From contig NZ_CP040818.1 in the NCBI RefSeq assembly GCF_005887635.2, positions 620,001-684,000 on the forward strand: a DNA stretch of 64,000 nucleotides, given 5' to 3'. Source of the DNA: Paroceanicella profunda (GTDB lineage Bacteria > Pseudomonadota > Alphaproteobacteria > Rhodobacterales > Rhodobacteraceae). Of the stretch, positions 62,197-64,000 are shown piece after piece. The notes beneath the pieces are model-generated. The model was given only the letters and a program-made list of their open reading frames with translations, did no database searches and had not been told where the DNA came from. Position numbers and translations under genes: made by a program. The stretch's first letter is position 1. Every line of letters begins with the position of its first letter.

Positions 62197-63579
62197 ATGT
62201 TCGGGCTTGACGCCATCGATCTCGCCAGGGCGCAGTTCGCCTTTACCGTATCCTTCCACATCATCTTTCCCGCCTTCTCCATCGGGCTCGCGAGCTATCT
62301 CGCCGTGCTGCAGGGCATGGCGCTGTGGACCGGGCAGGCCGTCTACCAGCGGCTGTTCGACTACTGGAAGACCATCTTCGCCGTGGGCTTCGGCATGGGC
62401 GTGGTCTCGGGCATCGTGATGTCCTACCAGTTCGGCACCAACTGGTCGGTGTTCTCCGACAAGGCCGGGCCGGTGATCGGGCCGCTGATGGGCTACGAGG
62501 TGCTCTCGGCCTTCTTCCTGGAGGCCGGTTTCCTCGGCGTGATGCTGTTCGGGCGCCAGCGCGTGGGCGCGCGGCTGCACATGTTCGCCACCGCCATGGT
62601 GGCCGTGGGCACGCTGTTCTCCGCCTTCTGGATCCTCTCGGTGAACAGCTGGATGCAGACCCCGCAGGGCTATGGCGTGAACGAGCAGGGACAGTTCATC
62701 CCGCTCGACTGGTTCGCCGTGGTGTTCAACCCCTCCTTCCCCTACCGCCTGGTGCACATGGTGCTGGCGGCCTATCTCACCACCGCGCTGGTGGTGGGCG
62801 CCGTGGGCGGCTGGCACCTGGTGCGCAACCACATGGACGAGGGCGCGCGCACCATGTTCTCCATGGCGATGTGGATGCTGCTGGTGACCGCGCCGCTGCA
62901 GATCCTCGCCGGAGACCAGCACGGCCTGAACACGCTGGAGCACCAGCCCGCCAAGGTGGCCGCCATGGAGGGCCATTTCGAGAATGACGGCCCCGTGCCG
63001 CTGCTGCTCTTCGGCATCCCGGACGACGAGGCGGAGGTGACCCGCTACGCGGTGGAGATCCCGCACCTGGGCTCGCTCATCCTCACCCACAGCTGGACCG
63101 GCGAGATCCGGGGCCTGAAGGACTTCCCCAAGGAGGACCGCCCGCCGGCGGCGATCATCTTCTGGAGCTTCCGCATCATGGTGGCGCTGGGGTTCTGCAT
63201 GCTGGGCCTCGCGCTGTGGTCGGCCTTCGCGCGCTGGCGCGGACGGCTCTATCACATGCCGCTGCTGCACCGGGCCGCCACGCTCATGGGCCCGGCGGGC
63301 TTCGTCGCGGTGATCGCCGGCTGGGTGACCACCGAGGTGGGCCGCCAGCCCTTCACCGTCTACGGGCTCCTGCGCACCGCCGAAAGCCATTCCCCGCTGG
63401 AGGCGCCGGCCGTGGCCACCTCGCTCATCGCCTTCATCGTGGTGTATTTCTCGGTGTTCGGAACCGGCGTGTTCTACATGTTCCGGCTGTTCGCGAAATC
63501 GCCGGACCACGGGCTGGACGTGGAGGACATCGGTCCCACGCGCACCGCAAGCCGTGAACCCGTCGAAAACGCAGGTTGA
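62197..63579 (+). CDS. cydA: Cytochrome bd-type ubiquinol oxidase subunit I
   Basis: The 460-residue subunit I carries the haems and quinol site. Haem b595 ligand His is in FTVSFHIIFPAFSIG, and the b558 His lies in the FPYRLVHMVLAAYL region. The Q-loop is short, with KxxxE/GRQP features (GWVTTEVGRQPFTVYG). The total length is well below the 522 residues of E. coli CydA, typical of cyanide-insensitive oxidase (CioA)-type enzymes. AAGGAGG precedes ATG 62197. cydB follows after 12 bp. Confidence 0.95.
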   Translation: MFGLDAIDLARAQFAFTVSFHIIFPAFSIGLASYLAVLQGMALWTGQAVYQRLFDYWKTIFAVGFGMGVVSGIVMSYQFGTNWSVFSDKAGPVIGPLMGYEVLSAFFLEAGFLGVMLFGRQRVGARLHMFATAMVAVGTLFSAFWILSVNSWMQTPQGYGVNEQGQFIPLDWFAVVFNPSFPYRLVHMVLAAYLTTALVVGAVGGWHLVRNHMDEGARTMFSMAMWMLLVTAPLQILAGDQHGLNTLEHQPAKVAAMEGHFENDGPVPLLLFGIPDDEAEVTRYAVEIPHLGSLILTHSWTGEIRGLKDFPKEDRPPAAIIFWSFRIMVALGFCMLGLALWSAFARWRGRLYHMPLLHRAATLMGPAGFVAVIAGWVTTEVGRQPFTVYGLLRTAESHSPLEAPAVATSLIAFIVVYFSVFGTGVFYMFRLFAKSPDHGLDVEDIGPTRTASREPVENAG

Positions 63580-63591
63580 GGAGAGACCGAC

Positions 63592-64000
63592 ATGTTCCTG
63601 GAACTTTCCTTCATCTGGGCCGGGCTCATCGCCTTCGCGGTGCTGGCCTATGTCATCCTTGACGGGTTCGACCTCGGGGTCGGCATCCTGTTTCCCTTCG
63701 TGAAGGGCGAGCGGCAACGCGACCTCATGATGAACACCGTCGCCCCCGTGTGGGACGGCAACGAGACCTGGCTGGTGCTGGGCGGCGGCGGGCTGTTCGC
63801 CGTCTTCCCGCTGGCCTATGCCACGATAATGCCGGCGCTCTATGCGCCGATCATCGCCATGCTGCTGGGGCTGATCTTCCGCGGCGTGGCCTTCGAGTTC
63901 CGCTGGCGCACGAAGCGCGGCAAGTTCCTGTGGGACTGGGCCTTCGCCGGCGGCTCGATGATCGCCACCTTCGCGCAGGGCGTGGCCCTGGGCGCGCTGG
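63592..64000 (+). CDS. cydB: Cytochrome bd-type oxidase subunit II, partial at window end
   Basis: The first 136 residues are present: MFLELSFIWAGLIAFAVLAY, then VILDGFDLGVGILFPF (the conserved GFDLG motif), APVWDGNETWLVLGGGGLFAVFPLAYA and FRGVAFEFRWR. These are the defining N-terminal features of CydB. GAGGAG lies before ATG 63592. The rest of the gene lies beyond the right edge. Confidence 0.95.
   Translation, partial: MFLELSFIWAGLIAFAVLAYVILDGFDLGVGILFPFVKGERQRDLMMNTVAPVWDGNETWLVLGGGGLFAVFPLAYATIMPALYAPIIAMLLGLIFRGVAFEFRWRTKRGKFLWDWAFAGGSMIATFAQGVALGAL

Noticed and set aside
62071..63717. 548-codon minus-strand frame over cydA
   Set aside because: It is the antisense shadow of cydA, whose haem-ligand and Q-loop motifs are clear.

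Overview
The window is a very GC-rich chromosomal segment whose gene families point to an alphaproteobacterium, most likely of the Rhodobacteraceae/Paracoccaceae. Indicators are DUF2794, DUF1285, HspQ, a fused ATP sulfurylase-APS kinase, a BatA/DUF4159 membrane operon behind moxR, a cydAB pair beside an NsrR-type repressor, and dense gene packing with ATGA-type overlaps. The genus cannot be fixed from the sequence alone. All functional names rest on motifs read by eye; no database search was run.

Region 1 (1-22.4 kb) is mostly core metabolism. It holds kdsB with cysQ, a LysR regulator, a lytic transglycosylase lipoprotein, an AEC permease, hspQ, a gamma-glutamyltransferase-family hydrolase, DUF2794, a secreted trypsin-like protease, the glycolate oxidase operon glcDEF, DUF599, an unrecognised 233-residue protein, and the four-gene operon moxR - DUF58 - BatA/DUF4159 - large membrane protein, with DUF1285 divergent to it.

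Region 2 (22.4-38 kb) is a cell-surface region. Two GT2 glycosyltransferases are followed by sat-cysC and a frameshifted RTX-repeat gene with an 11-G tract just before its start codon. Next come an SPFH membrane protein, an MscS-type channel, and a tightly overlapping five-gene operon: COG4671-like GT, GT4, GT4, histidine phosphatase, COG4671-like GT. The second gene of that operon ends in a tail encoded by 18 in-register 15-bp repeats.

Region 3 (38.5-49.5 kb) contains aspS, a DODA-type dioxygenase, a CPBP protein, a lipoprotein lipase and scoAB. It then becomes accessory in character: a D-tartrate dehydratase, a LysR gene without a visible start codon, and an SDR/TetR divergent pair with twin operators.

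Region 4 (49.7-57.6 kb) is an integration hot spot at tRNA-Ala(CGC). A 6.5-kb island lies between an 18-bp copy of the tRNA 3' end and the tRNA itself. It carries an IS21-family element, a decayed phage Rha-like gene, a serine recombinase and a frameshifted tyrosine integrase. Outside the left att site is a 563-bp second copy of the integrase 5' end, fused to a decapitated LysR gene: the scar of an earlier integration at the same tRNA.

Region 5 (57.7-64 kb) returns to core genes: yggT, DUF167, a persulfide-dioxygenase-like MBL protein, a SulP transporter, nsrR and cydAB (cydB runs off the end). The window is also rich in minisatellites (29, 33 and 15 bp periods) and has a 36-bp palindromic repeat placed between convergent genes.
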